Program-made: the position numbers and the translations under genes
Notes under the pieces: model-generated
Database searches by the model: none
Told to the model about the DNA's origin: nothing
The model's input: the letters and a program-made list of their open reading frames with translations, nothing else
In this document: positions 34,637-44,306 of the stretch, piece after piece
Numbering within the stretch: the stretch's first letter is position 1
How the letters are laid out: the number at the start of each line of letters is the position of its first letter
Assembly (NCBI GenBank): GCA_034927445.1
Contig: JAYFPZ010000003.1
Span: 1-64,000 of the forward strand
Length of the DNA: 64,000 nt
Reading direction: 5' to 3'
Source: PHAA01 sp034927445
GTDB taxonomy: Bacteria > Bacillota > Syntrophomonadia > Syntrophomonadales > Syntrophomonadaceae

Positions 34637-36067
34637 ATGACACCGGAACAAGTTTTATCCTTTATTAAGGAAAATGGTATTCAATTTGTCGATTTAAAGT
34701 TTAACGACCTGCCTGGATTATGGCAGCATTTCAGTGTTCCCACCACGCAGCTTCAAACTGCCGATGATTTGACCGCTTTTTTCCAGGAAGGGGTCGGATT
34801 CGACGGCTCCAGTATCCGCGGTTTCCAGGAAATTCAGGAAAGTGATATGCTGCTTATTCCCGATGCCACTACCGCTATAATCGACCCGGTATGCAAAGCT
34901 CCCACCCTGTCAATAATCTGTGATATTCTGGATCCCCTGAGCCGGCAGCCGTACACCCGCGATCCCCGCTTTATTGCCAAAAAAGCCGAACAGTATTTAA
35001 GCTCTACCGGAATTGCCGATACCAGCTTCTGGGGTCCGGAGATGGAATTCTTTATCTTTGATGATGTCCGTTTTGATCAATCAGTAAACTACGGTTATTA
35101 CTACCTGGATTCAGTTGAAGGCGAATGGAACACCGGCCGCGATGAAAAGCCCAATCTGGGTTATAAAAATCGTTATAAAGAAGGCTATTTCCCGGTGCCG
35201 CCCCATGACTCCCAGCAAGACCTTCGCAGCGACATGGTAAATGCCCTTATCGCAGCGGGAATAGACATTGAGGTACATCACCATGAAGTTGCCAGCGGCG
35301 GCCAGGCTGAGATTGACATGCGTTTCGACCGCCTTACCACCATGGCCGATAAATGCATGCTATATAAATACGTGGTTAAAAATGTGGGGCGGAAAAACAA
35401 CAAGGTGGTTACCTTTATGCCCAAGCCTTTGTTCCAGGACAACGGTTCCGGTATGCACACCCATCAATCCCTGTGGAAGGATGGAGTCAACCTGTTCTAT
35501 GATGCCAATGGTTATGGGTTGTTAAGCCAAACCGCCAAGTACTATATCGGCGGATTGCTGGCTCACGCCCAAGCTTTAATGGCTTTTTGCGCTCCTACCG
35601 TAAATTCTTATAAACGGCTGGTTCCCGGATTTGAGGCTCCGGTCAACCTGGCTTATTCCTGCCGCAACCGCAGCGCGGCAGTCCGTATTCCCATGTATAG
35701 CGACAGTCCCAAGGCCAAACGGATTGAATTCCGTCCCCCTGACTGCACCTGCAATCCCTACCTGTCATTTGCCGCTCTCCTGATGGCGGGGCTTGACGGT
35801 ATTGCCAACCAGATCGATCCCGGTAATCCGGTTGACAAAAATATTTATGAATTAAGCCCGGAAGACGCTGCCAAAATCAAAACCGTTCCCGGTTCTTTGG
35901 ACGAATCCCTGGCCGCTCTGGAAAAAGACCATGACTTCCTGCTCCAGGGCGGCGTCTTTACTCCCGATTTGCTTGACGTCTGGATCAGGTATAAGCGGGA
36001 CCGGGAGATTGATCCTATTCGCCTGCGTCCTCATCCCTATGAATATTCTCTTTATTTTGATCTTTAA
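34637..36067 (+). CDS. glnA: Glutamine synthetase type I, long form (GSI-beta-like)
   Basis: ATP-dependent amidation of glutamate. 476 aa with the N-terminal beta-grasp and catalytic domain: GFDGSSIRGFQ near residue 55, NGSGMHTHQS-type DNGSGMHTHQSLW near 270, NSYKRLVPGFEAP near 335. KNIYELSPEDA near residue 405 matches the region around the adenylylated Tyr397 of enterobacterial GS, and the C-terminus (PHPYEYSLYFDL) is of the long form. AAGGAGG precedes ATG 34637. The window also encodes a short-form GS at 54043, so the cell has two isozymes. Confidence 0.95.
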   Translation: MTPEQVLSFIKENGIQFVDLKFNDLPGLWQHFSVPTTQLQTADDLTAFFQEGVGFDGSSIRGFQEIQESDMLLIPDATTAIIDPVCKAPTLSIICDILDPLSRQPYTRDPRFIAKKAEQYLSSTGIADTSFWGPEMEFFIFDDVRFDQSVNYGYYYLDSVEGEWNTGRDEKPNLGYKNRYKEGYFPVPPHDSQQDLRSDMVNALIAAGIDIEVHHHEVASGGQAEIDMRFDRLTTMADKCMLYKYVVKNVGRKNNKVVTFMPKPLFQDNGSGMHTHQSLWKDGVNLFYDANGYGLLSQTAKYYIGGLLAHAQALMAFCAPTVNSYKRLVPGFEAPVNLAYSCRNRSAAVRIPMYSDSPKAKRIEFRPPDCTCNPYLSFAALLMAGLDGIANQIDPGNPVDKNIYELSPEDAAKIKTVPGSLDESLAALEKDHDFLLQGGVFTPDLLDVWIRYKRDREIDPIRLRPHPYEYSLYFDL

Positions 36068-36089
36068 AAATCCCTCTTTTTATTAAAAA

Positions 36090-36127
36090 GTTGCCCCCCC
36101 GCAGCCCGCTTGCCTCAGGGGGGCAAC
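36090..36127. terminator. Terminator between convergent glnA and the next gene
   Basis: GTTGCCCCCC pairs with GGGGGGCAAC; T-rich flanks are better on the minus strand (CAACTTTTTAAT), but it can serve both genes. Confidence 0.8.
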
Positions 36128-36148
36128 CTATTTAATCAGACCAGCCGC

Positions 36149-36610
36149 TTAACACATGGTTAAATGATCAAGGCCTTGCAAGTCCCCGACCTGCTTTCTC
36201 AAGAAATTGATTTGATCTGCTTCGGCCCCATTAATCACCAAAATATATTTACCTTCCTTCAGCCACTGGTCCAGTAATGCCTTACCTTCATCGCGGATAC
36301 CCATGTCGCTGCAAAACTCATCAAGGCCTCCTTCCGGCGATTGGGCGGTATCGGCCCAAAATCCGTAAGCCGGGCCAATTGAGGCTACCATCCCCAGATC
36401 AGGTATATTAACGATACCGGCGTCATAGGGGGTCCTGTCAACATTCTGACCATCAGGGTCAGAGGCCAGGTTGTCCAGCCAACTTACTTTTTCCTCATCG
36501 CCGGCGAATATCAGGGAGGCATGTTCTTCATAACCGCGGTTTCTTAAATCAGTCAGCACCGATTTGGCCATTCGAAGGTGATCAGTAGTGCCTATCATGT
36601 TTACTGCCAA
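36149..36610 (-). CDS. Hypothetical protein, 153 aa
   Basis: I do not recognise the family with confidence. It starts LAVNMIGTTDHLRMAKSVL and ends with a strand-helix unit (YILVINGAEADQINFLRKQV); the overall look recalls small general-stress proteins of the DUF1269 kind, which is a guess. AAGGGGTG favours TTG 36610; the frame opens at 36628. GGLDEF in the middle is coincidental and not a GGDEF domain. Confidence 0.6.
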   Translation of the reverse strand: MAVNMIGTTDHLRMAKSVLTDLRNRGYEEHASLIFAGDEEKVSWLDNLASDPDGQNVDRTPYDAGIVNIPDLGMVASIGPAYGFWADTAQSPEGGLDEFCSDMGIRDEGKALLDQWLKEGKYILVINGAEADQINFLRKQVGDLQGLDHLTMC

Positions 36611-36712
36611 TCTTTTCACCCCTTGCAAAGCAAAATAAAAGTGGTTACAGGTTTATAGTTGGCAATAATTGATATTCTATTCATAACGCTTCAACCTTGA
36701 TCTGCCCAAAAA

Positions 36713-36785
36713 GGAACAAGGGGACGGTTCTTCCGTTCCAATTTCTCCGTTTCAGAAACTGGAAGGAAGAATCGTCCCCTTGTTC
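36713..36785. repeat. Long hairpin element downstream of carA
   Basis: GAACAAGGGGACGGTTCTTC and its near-complement GAAGAATCGTCCCCTTGTTC close a stem of about 30 bp with inner pairing (ttccgttcc/ggaagg). It lies 10 bp after the carA stop. Hairpins of this gggacggttctt type are common mobile-like intergenic repeats in Clostridia; it may also act as a carA terminator. Confidence 0.7.
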
Positions 36786-36794
36786 TCGGGTAAA

Positions 36795-37868
36795 TTACGC
36801 CTTTCTGACCATGGCCATAAACTCATCGAAAAGATAGGCTGAATCTCGTGGTCCCGGAGTTGCCTCCGGGTGGAACTGAACCGACATTAAGGGCAGGCGG
36901 TTGTGCACCAAACCTTCAACCGTATTATCGATCAGGTTGATGAAACTGATGCTGACATCGTCCGGCAGTGAATCTGCATTTACCGCATAACCATGGTTTT
37001 GCGAGCTGATTAAACACTTATCGGTGCGTATGTCTTTTACGGTATGATTACCGCCACGATGGCCGAAATCAAGCTTAAAGGTGGTTCCTCCCAAAGCCAG
37101 GGCCAGTAACTGATGACCCAGGCATATGCCAAAGACGGGCACTTTTTTCAGCAGTTTGCTGATTTCTCTGACCGCGTAATCACAAGACTCGGGATTGCCC
37201 GGCCCATTGGACAGCACTATTCCGTCCGGCTGCCGGGCCAGGATTTCTTCAGCCGTACTTTCCGCCGGCATGGTTACCACCCGGCAATCTCTCGCCACCA
37301 ATGATCTGATGATGTTCCGCTTCGTTCCGAAATCCATCAGGACTATATTGGTACTGCCTGAACCGTACACTTCACTCTTCCGGCAGCTTACCTGTTTTAC
37401 CAGATCGGTATCCAGTAATTCCTTGCCTTTGCGGGCAATCTCCACCAGTTTATCCTCCTGCTCCAGGTCAGAAGTAATTATGGCCCCCATAGTACCATTC
37501 ATTCGCAATATCCTGGTGATAGCCCGGGTATCAACCCCCGTAAGGCAGGTAATGTCATATTTTTCCACAAAGTTGCTAAAATTATATTGGCTTTCGTAAT
37601 GGCCGGTCAGCTCTGCTATTTCTTTAACGATCAGCCCTCTTAAAGCCGGCTTGTCGGATTCGAATCCGTAGTCACCACAGCCATAATTACCAATAGTAGG
37701 GTAGGTCAAGGTCAGTATTTGACCAGCATAGGACGGATCGGTGATAATCTCCTGATATCCGTTCATACTAGTATTAAAAACGGCTTCTCCCGCAATCGGA
37801 ACATTCCGCCCATAAAGTTGTCCTTCGAAAACAGTCCCATTTTCCAGAACTAAATATCCTTTCGGCAT
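36795..37868 (-). CDS. carA: Carbamoyl-phosphate synthase small (glutaminase) subunit
   Basis: Supplies ammonia from glutamine to CarB for pyrimidine or arginine synthesis. 357 aa. Class I amidotransferase domain in the C-terminal half: nucleophile Cys in FGICLGHQLLA near residue 242, His-Glu pair in QFHPEATPGP near 325. The N-terminal domain starts with LVLENGTVFEG. AGAGGAG precedes the ATG. carB is not adjacent; the gene follows gltD at 155 bp. Confidence 0.96.
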   Translation of the reverse strand: MPKGYLVLENGTVFEGQLYGRNVPIAGEAVFNTSMNGYQEIITDPSYAGQILTLTYPTIGNYGCGDYGFESDKPALRGLIVKEIAELTGHYESQYNFSNFVEKYDITCLTGVDTRAITRILRMNGTMGAIITSDLEQEDKLVEIARKGKELLDTDLVKQVSCRKSEVYGSGSTNIVLMDFGTKRNIIRSLVARDCRVVTMPAESTAEEILARQPDGIVLSNGPGNPESCDYAVREISKLLKKVPVFGICLGHQLLALALGGTTFKLDFGHRGGNHTVKDIRTDKCLISSQNHGYAVNADSLPDDVSISFINLIDNTVEGLVHNRLPLMSVQFHPEATPGPRDSAYLFDEFMAMVRKA

Positions 37869-37989
37869 GTTTTAGCTCTCCTCTACTAAATAAATTAATG
37901 CTCCTTAACCCATTCAACAGTATAACTGTTTTATTTTTATATACCAACATAATTTTCGAAAAGATTAAGCATTTTTACGCAAGCCCAGG

Positions 37990-38022
37990 CGGGACAGGTG
38001 CCTTGTCCCCCTCTCCCGCCAT
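37990..38022 (-). terminator. Hairpin after gltD
   Basis: GGCGGGA pairs with TCCCGCC, with inner GGGGACAAGG and CCTGTCCC also able to pair. No clear T run follows, so it may be a repeat-type hairpin rather than a terminator. Confidence 0.45.
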
Positions 38023-39510
38023 TTATTTGATCACACTCGAACCCATCAGATATTTATCAACCTCACGGGCGGCCAGTTTTCCCTCCTGAATTGCCCATAC
38101 TATCAAACTCTGGCCTCTTCTCATGTCACCGGCGCTAAATACCTTGTCGGCGCTGGTCGCAAATATATTATAGTCCGCTTTTACATTACCATGCGCATCC
38201 CGCTCCAGCTTAAGTTCGTCCACGATTAGATCTTCGGTACCGGCAAACCCCATAGCGAGCAGGACGAGATCCGCCTCCCACACTTTTTCACTACCCGGCA
38301 CCTCTTGCACAATCAGCCGGCCTGATGCGTCGCGGTCCCAGGTGATCCTTATCGTGTGCACCGCTGTAACCTCGCCGGCAGCATTGCCTGCTATCTTCTG
38401 GGTGGAGATCAGGTAATGTCTGGGATCTTCGCCAAACCGGCTGATGGCTTCCTCCTGGCCATAGTCTACCTTAAGTTGCTTGGGCCATTCCGGCCAGGGG
38501 TTGGGTTCCTCCACTCGCTTACGGGGTGGTTCCGGCAATATTTCAAACTGAAAAACACTCTTGCAGCCATGTCTTAGGGCGGTGGCCACGCAGTCCGTTC
38601 CCGTATCCCCACCGCCGATTATGATTACGTTTTTATCTTTGGCACTTATATAATTGCCATCGGTCAGGTTGGAATCAAGCAGGCTCCGGGTGTTGTTTTT
38701 GAGAAAATCCAGGGCGAAATAGACTCCCTTAAGGTCTTTGCCTTCTACCTCAAGCCCCCTCGCTTTGCCCGCACCTGCGCATAACACCACCGCATCATAA
38801 TTGTCAACCAATTCCCTGGCCTTGATATCTTTGCCGATCTCGGTATCAAGCATAAATTTAATCCCCGCAGCTTCCATCAATTCCACCCGTCTTCTAATGA
38901 AACGTTTATCGAGTTTCATGTTGGGAATCCCATACATCATTAGTCCGCCCGCACGGTCGTCGCGTTCGAATACGGTCACCTCGTGCCCCACCATATTCAG
39001 GTAATGAGCGGCAGCTAAACCAGCCGGTCCGGAGCCAACCACAGCGACTTTCTTGCCGGTGGCCCCGGCCTGTTTGACCGTTACCCAGCCTTCTGCAAAA
39101 GCCTTCTCAATTATTTCATACTCAAGACTATTGATTGTAACCGGCTCCATAATGTATCCTTCGGTGCATGCCCCCTCACAGGGGGCCGGGCATACCCTTC
39201 CGGTAAATTCGGGGAAAGGATTCGTCCGGATAAGCCTTTGGTAGGCTTCTTCCCACTGTCCGTTATAAACCAGTTCATTCCACTCGGGAATAAGGTTATG
39301 CAACGGACAACCCGACACCATTCCATTTAAAAGCACTCCCCCATGGCAAAAGGGCACCCCGCAGCTCATGCACCTGGCTCCCTGATTTCGTACAATTTCA
39401 GGATCTTGAGGCAGCCTTATTTCATCCCAGTCTTTGATCCTTGCTTGAGGGGGTCTTTTCCCGGGATCAATTCTTTCATACTCTAAAAATCCGGTCGCTT
39501 TACCCATCAT
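38023..39510 (-). CDS. gltD: Glutamate synthase (NADPH) small subunit
   Basis: Passes electrons from NADPH through FAD to GltB. 495 aa. N-terminal Fe-S region with CMSCGVPFCH near residue 48 and CPAPCEGACTEGY near 105; FAD site VGSGPAGLAAAHYL near 157; NADPH site IIGGGDTGTDCVATALRHG near 296. It starts 25 bp after gltB, in the same transcript. Confidence 0.97.
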   Translation of the reverse strand: MMGKATGFLEYERIDPGKRPPQARIKDWDEIRLPQDPEIVRNQGARCMSCGVPFCHGGVLLNGMVSGCPLHNLIPEWNELVYNGQWEEAYQRLIRTNPFPEFTGRVCPAPCEGACTEGYIMEPVTINSLEYEIIEKAFAEGWVTVKQAGATGKKVAVVGSGPAGLAAAHYLNMVGHEVTVFERDDRAGGLMMYGIPNMKLDKRFIRRRVELMEAAGIKFMLDTEIGKDIKARELVDNYDAVVLCAGAGKARGLEVEGKDLKGVYFALDFLKNNTRSLLDSNLTDGNYISAKDKNVIIIGGGDTGTDCVATALRHGCKSVFQFEILPEPPRKRVEEPNPWPEWPKQLKVDYGQEEAISRFGEDPRHYLISTQKIAGNAAGEVTAVHTIRITWDRDASGRLIVQEVPGSEKVWEADLVLLAMGFAGTEDLIVDELKLERDAHGNVKADYNIFATSADKVFSAGDMRRGQSLIVWAIQEGKLAAREVDKYLMGSSVIK

Positions 39511-39535
39511 CTTCCCACCTTAATCACTGAAATAG

Positions 39536-42500
39536 TTAGTATTGTCCGGCAAATGCTGCCATCAGAGCTTCCAGGCCGCTTAAACCGGCCTGGTGAGCCC
39601 GATCAATACTCTCGATCATGCGTTTGTATTCGGTTGGTATTACTTTGGTAAACCTTGGGGAATAACGGCTCCAGCCGGCGAGAATGTTTTTGCCTTGGGG
39701 ACTGCCGGTATACTCCACATGCTTCTCGATCATAGCTTTGATTTCAGCCAATTCCCCCGCTGAAGCAATTTTTTCCAACCGCACCATGCTGTGATTGCAA
39801 TAAACCTCGTTAAAATCAAGAATATAGGCAATCCCGCCTGACATCCCGGCCGCAAAATTCCGGCCGGTTTTACCCAGGATGACTACCTTGCCCCCGGTCA
39901 TATACTCACAGCCATGATCGCCTACGCCTTCGACTACGGCTTTTACTCCGCTGTTCCGTACGCAAAATCTCTCTCCGGCTATTCCGTTGATATAGGCCTC
40001 TCCCGAGGTTGCTCCGTAGAAAGCCACATTACCAATGAGAATATTTTCCTCGGGTTTAAAATCAGAGGCTTTGGGGGGGTAGACAATAATTTTACCTCCG
40101 GACAGTCCCTTGCCGATATAATCATTGGCATCCCCTTCCAACTCCAGGGACATTCCCCGGGGCGAGAAGGCCCCAAAGCTTTGTCCGGCCGAACCTACGA
40201 AGGTAAGTTTAATTGTATCCTCCGGCAGTCCTTCTTCCCCATAGCGCTTGGAAATTTCGCTGCCAATGATAGTGCCCACGACCCGGTCTACATTATTTAT
40301 CTTCAGCTTGGCTCTGATTGACTTTTTGTACTCCAGCGCCGGCTGGCACATTCTGAGCAACTTTCTCATATCCAGTGATTTTTCCAGCATATGATTCTGG
40401 GGCTGGGTCTTGTATCTGCCCACATCAGCCCCGGCATAAGGCTGGTATAATATCTGGGAGAGGTCCAGGTTGGATGCTTTCCAATGCTTGATGTTTTCCT
40501 TGGTTTTAAGTTTGTCAGTACGCCCTACCATCTCATTGACCGTCCTGAATCCCATTCTGGCCATTATTTCACGCATTTCCTGCGCTACAAACCTCATAAA
40601 GTTTTCAACATGTTCAGGTTTGCCGGTGAAATTTTTTCTTAACCTCTCATCCTGGGTAGCTATCCCCACCGGACAGGTATTGAGGTTGCAGACCCGCATC
40701 ATCACACATCCCAGGGCAATCAGTGGAGTGGTCGCGAATCCGAATTCTTCAGCGCCAAGCATGGCGGCTATGACAACATCCCGGCCAGACAACAGTTTAC
40801 CGTCAGTTTCCAATATCACCCGGTCTCTCAGCCGGTTCAAAACCAGGGTCTGGTGCGTTTCCGCCAAACCAAGTTCCCAGGGGAGTCCGGCATTTTTTAT
40901 GCTGGTTCGCGGTGATGCTCCGGTCCCCCCATCATAGCCGCTTATTAATATCACATCCGCTTTGCCTTTGGCTACCCCGGCGGCTATGGTACCCACGCCA
41001 ATTTCTGAAACCAGCTTGACATTGATATTGGCTTCCCGGTTGGCATTTTTCAGGTCATAGATGAGCTCCGCCAAATCCTCAATTGAATATATGTCATGAT
41101 GCGGGGGTGGGGATATCAGGTCCACTCCCGGAGTTGAATGCCTTACGCGGGCGATTTCAGGATATACTTTTCGTCCGGGCAGCTGTCCGCCTTCACCGGG
41201 TTTGGCCCCTTGCGCCATTTTGATTTGAATCTCACGGGCATTTACCAGGTAGTTGCTGGTAACGCCAAACCGTCCGGAAGCTACCTGCTTGATGGCACTG
41301 TTTTTAGTATCACCGTTGTCCATCACCTTGAACCGATCATAGTCCTCTCCGCCTTCACCGCTATTGCTTTTGCCCCCCAGCCTGTTCATGGCGATTGCCA
41401 GACACTCGTGAGCCTCTTTGCTGATGGACCCATAGGACATGGCTCCGGTTTTAAATCTTTTGACAATGGACTCAACCGGTTCGACTTCTTCAATCGGAAT
41501 AGTATCGTCGCCCGCTTTGTAATTAAAATCAAGCAGATTCCTCAGGGTAAATATTTCTTCGTCATTTATCTTTTTGGAATAGTCCTTGTAAAGACTGTAG
41601 TCCCCTTCCCGGCAGGCTCTCTGTAAGAGATATATGGTTTCCGGGTTGTACAGATGGATCTCCCCATCATCTTTGCACTGGAAGTACCCTCCGATTTCAA
41701 GCGTATCGGTATAAGGCGACCTTTCATTATAGGCACTCGCATGTCTCATCTGGTTTTCAGCCGCTATTTCTTCCAGTCCGATACCTTCCAACCGGGACGG
41801 CGTCATGGTGAAGTATTTATCGATGACATCTTTTTTGATGCCAACCGCTTCAAATATTTGAGCACCATGATAGCTGCGCATGGTAGAAATGCCCATTTTG
41901 GTCAGTACTTTAAGCATCCCTTTTACCGAAGCTTTAATATAGTTCTTTTGGCTGGTTTCATAGTCAAGTCCGTTTAAGACCCCTTTATCAGCCAGGTCTT
42001 TTATCGTTTCATAGGCAATATACGGATTAATGGCAGTTACCCCATAACCAATCAGGGTACAGAAGTGATGAACCTCACGTGGTTCGCCTGATTCCAGCAC
42101 TATGCCCAGATTGGTCCTGATCTCTCTTCTGATCAGGTGATGATGAAGCCCTGAAGAAGCCAACAGGGCGGGAATCGCCGCCAGATGCTCATTTACCCCC
42201 CGATCGGATAGTATTATAATATTGGCGCCTTCATTAATAGCTTGATCAGCCTCACGGCATATTCTGTCCAAGGCCTTTTCCATGGCTCTAAATCCATTGC
42301 CTACCGGATACAGAATGGAAATGGTAGCGGTCTTGAATCTACCGTTATTTAAATTTTTTATGGTATTAAGCTGTTCATCGGTAAGTATCGGGGATTCCAG
42401 AAATACACTGGTCGTATTTTTCCGGTCCGGTTCTAATAAATTACCGTTGTTACCTAAGAGCATTGAGCTTGAAGTTATAATTTCTTCCCTTATGCCATCA

Positions 42501-44092
42501 ATCGGAGGGTTGGTGACCTGGGCAAAAAGCTGTTTAAAATAGACATACAGCAGCTGCGGTTTTTCAGACAAAACTGCCAGGGGGGAATCCATACCCATGG
42601 CGCCAATAGGATCACTTCCCGCAATAGCCATAGGTTTAATAATTTGGCTGATATCCTCAAAGGTATAGCCAAAAGCCTTCTGCTGTTTGATCAGATCCTT
42701 GATTACTTTTTGCGGTTCCAGCACCACCGGAATATCACTTAATTTGACAATATGTCTCCGGTTCATCTCCTCATAAGGCTGAAGCTTCGCTACATTTTTC
42801 TTTATTTCCTCATCTGCAATTATTCTCTGGGCAGCCGTATCAATAAGCAGCATTTTGCCTGGTTCCAGCCTGCCTTTATATTTAATATTTTCAGGTTTGA
42901 TATCAATAACACCGACCTCTGAGGCCAGTATAACCCGGTCATCCTTGGTTACATAATACCTGGAAGGCCTCAGTCCATTCCGGTCCAGTACTCCGCCTAT
43001 GACTACACCATTCGTAAATCCCATGGCAGCCGGGCCGTCCCAAGGCTCCATTATTAAATTGTTGAATTCGTAGAAATCCCTTTTTTCCTGAGATATTAGT
43101 TTATTCTTTTCCCAGGGCTCGGGAATCATCATCATCACCGCATGAGGAAGCGATCTTCCGGTAAGGTAAAGGAACTCCAGGCTATTGTCAAACATCGCCG
43201 AGTCACTGCCTGATTCATCGACAATAGGATATACTTTGGAAATATCGTCAAAAAGCGGTGAATCAATACATTTCTGTCTTGCTTTCATCCAATTCACATT
43301 GCCTCTGATCGTATTTATTTCACCATTATGCACGATATATCGATTGGGATGTGCTCTCTCCCAGCTCGGGAATGTGTTGGTGGAAAACCTTGAATGGACC
43401 ATCGCCAGGGCAGACACACAATCAAGATCGGATAGGTCAAGGTAGAAACTCCTAAGCTGTTCTGCAGTAAGCATCCCTTTATAAACGATTGTCTTTGAGG
43501 ATAGGCTGGCGACATAGAATGTGCCTCCTTCTTTTTCAGACATTGGGACAATGACCTTTTCTGCTCTTTTTCTTATGGTATAGAGCTTTCGTTCAAAATC
43601 CATGGGATCGGTTATTTTCTCATCCTTGCCGATGAAAACCTGGATAAATCTTGGCATAACTGCCTTGGCACCTTCACCGATGCCGGTTTTATCTATAGGT
43701 ACTTCCCGCCAGCCCAGGATGGTCTGACCCTCTTCCCCTACGATCCTTTCAAATGTCTCCATCTGGGTTTTTCTGAAATCATCATATTTGTGGGCAAACA
43801 TCATACCTACCCCATAGCTTCCCTGTTCCGGCAAGCTAAAACCCAATACTTCACATTCCCGTTTAAAGAAATCATGGGGTATCTGGACTAAAATGCCTGC
43901 ACCATCACCGGTATTTTCATCAGCGCCGCTGGCTCCGCGGTGATTGAGGTTCTCCAGCACCGTCAAAGCTTCATCTATAATGTCGTGAGACCTCTCCCCC
44001 TTGATGTTTACCACAAACCCCATGCCGCAGGCGTCGTGTTCCCAGGCTGGATCGTAAAGCCCCTGTTTTGCTGGTAGATTGTAATTCTGCAT
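39536..44092 (-). CDS. gltB: Glutamate synthase (NADPH) large subunit
   Basis: Makes two glutamates from glutamine and 2-oxoglutarate. 1518 aa: N-terminal class II amidotransferase with the nucleophile Cys22 in HDACGMGFVV, so a 21-residue propeptide is expected; central domain; FMN/synthase domain with SPPPHHDIYSIEDLAELIYD near 970 and SGYDGGTGASP near 1040; [3Fe-4S] cysteines in CVMMRVCNLNTCPVGIATQ near 1120; C-terminal GXGXG domain. GAGGGTGGGG favours ATG 44092 over the GTG frame opening at 44101. The leader carries a two-hairpin antiterminator and terminator. Confidence 0.97.
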   Translation of the reverse strand: MQNYNLPAKQGLYDPAWEHDACGMGFVVNIKGERSHDIIDEALTVLENLNHRGASGADENTGDGAGILVQIPHDFFKRECEVLGFSLPEQGSYGVGMMFAHKYDDFRKTQMETFERIVGEEGQTILGWREVPIDKTGIGEGAKAVMPRFIQVFIGKDEKITDPMDFERKLYTIRKRAEKVIVPMSEKEGGTFYVASLSSKTIVYKGMLTAEQLRSFYLDLSDLDCVSALAMVHSRFSTNTFPSWERAHPNRYIVHNGEINTIRGNVNWMKARQKCIDSPLFDDISKVYPIVDESGSDSAMFDNSLEFLYLTGRSLPHAVMMMIPEPWEKNKLISQEKRDFYEFNNLIMEPWDGPAAMGFTNGVVIGGVLDRNGLRPSRYYVTKDDRVILASEVGVIDIKPENIKYKGRLEPGKMLLIDTAAQRIIADEEIKKNVAKLQPYEEMNRRHIVKLSDIPVVLEPQKVIKDLIKQQKAFGYTFEDISQIIKPMAIAGSDPIGAMGMDSPLAVLSEKPQLLYVYFKQLFAQVTNPPIDGIREEIITSSSMLLGNNGNLLEPDRKNTTSVFLESPILTDEQLNTIKNLNNGRFKTATISILYPVGNGFRAMEKALDRICREADQAINEGANIIILSDRGVNEHLAAIPALLASSGLHHHLIRREIRTNLGIVLESGEPREVHHFCTLIGYGVTAINPYIAYETIKDLADKGVLNGLDYETSQKNYIKASVKGMLKVLTKMGISTMRSYHGAQIFEAVGIKKDVIDKYFTMTPSRLEGIGLEEIAAENQMRHASAYNERSPYTDTLEIGGYFQCKDDGEIHLYNPETIYLLQRACREGDYSLYKDYSKKINDEEIFTLRNLLDFNYKAGDDTIPIEEVEPVESIVKRFKTGAMSYGSISKEAHECLAIAMNRLGGKSNSGEGGEDYDRFKVMDNGDTKNSAIKQVASGRFGVTSNYLVNAREIQIKMAQGAKPGEGGQLPGRKVYPEIARVRHSTPGVDLISPPPHHDIYSIEDLAELIYDLKNANREANINVKLVSEIGVGTIAAGVAKGKADVILISGYDGGTGASPRTSIKNAGLPWELGLAETHQTLVLNRLRDRVILETDGKLLSGRDVVIAAMLGAEEFGFATTPLIALGCVMMRVCNLNTCPVGIATQDERLRKNFTGKPEHVENFMRFVAQEMREIMARMGFRTVNEMVGRTDKLKTKENIKHWKASNLDLSQILYQPYAGADVGRYKTQPQNHMLEKSLDMRKLLRMCQPALEYKKSIRAKLKINNVDRVVGTIIGSEISKRYGEEGLPEDTIKLTFVGSAGQSFGAFSPRGMSLELEGDANDYIGKGLSGGKIIVYPPKASDFKPEENILIGNVAFYGATSGEAYINGIAGERFCVRNSGVKAVVEGVGDHGCEYMTGGKVVILGKTGRNFAAGMSGGIAYILDFNEVYCNHSMVRLEKIASAGELAEIKAMIEKHVEYTGSPQGKNILAGWSRYSPRFTKVIPTEYKRMIESIDRAHQAGLSGLEALMAAFAGQY

Positions 44093-44168
44093 ATTCCCCA
44101 CCCTCTATCGGAATTAATAACTGCGTTGGACTGACAACGAATAATTACTTAACCCATTTTATAGTAAT

Positions 44169-44202
44169 AAAAAAGTCCCCAATACCTAAACGGTCTGAGG
44201 AC
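44169..44202 (-). terminator. Leader terminator (attenuator) of gltB
   Basis: On the minus strand GTCCTCAGACC pairs with GGTATTGGGGAC (one bulged A), loop GTTTA, followed by six Ts (44169-44174). It lies about 70 bp upstream of gltB, after the promoter. Its 5' arm is the 3' arm of the P2 hairpin, so the two structures exclude each other. Confidence 0.85.
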
Positions 44203-44267
44203 CCCTATGTCCCAAATACAATGCCGAATTATTTATTTAGAGACTAACTTAGGCACGCCATTGTGCC
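44198..44267 (-). promoter_or_regulatory. ANTAR-type two-hairpin antiterminator in the gltB leader
   Basis: P1 is GGCAC-AATGGC-GTGCC (44252-44267). P2 is GGGAC-ATAGGG-GTCCT (44198-44213). Both loops are six bases with A at position 1 and G at position 4, the hallmark of RNAs bound by ANTAR proteins. P2 overlaps the terminator at 44169-44202. P1 begins near the predicted transcript 5' end. The linker of 38 bases is longer than usual. The ANTAR protein at 55377-55955 is the obvious candidate ligand. Confidence 0.8.
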
Positions 44268-44277
44268 ATGTATCGTT

Positions 44278-44306
44278 ATTGTAAGTGCACCCGGGAATAA
44301 ATACAA
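44278..44306 (-). promoter_or_regulatory. Likely promoter of gltBD
   Basis: On the minus strand TTGTAT (44301-44306), a 17-bp spacer and TACAAT (44278-44283). The expected start near 44271 would place P1 at the very 5' end of the transcript. Confidence 0.55.

Noticed and set aside
36300..36330. GGDEF-like motif (GGLDEF) in the 153-residue protein
   Set aside because: One residue is inserted, the protein is too short and lacks the domain; coincidence.
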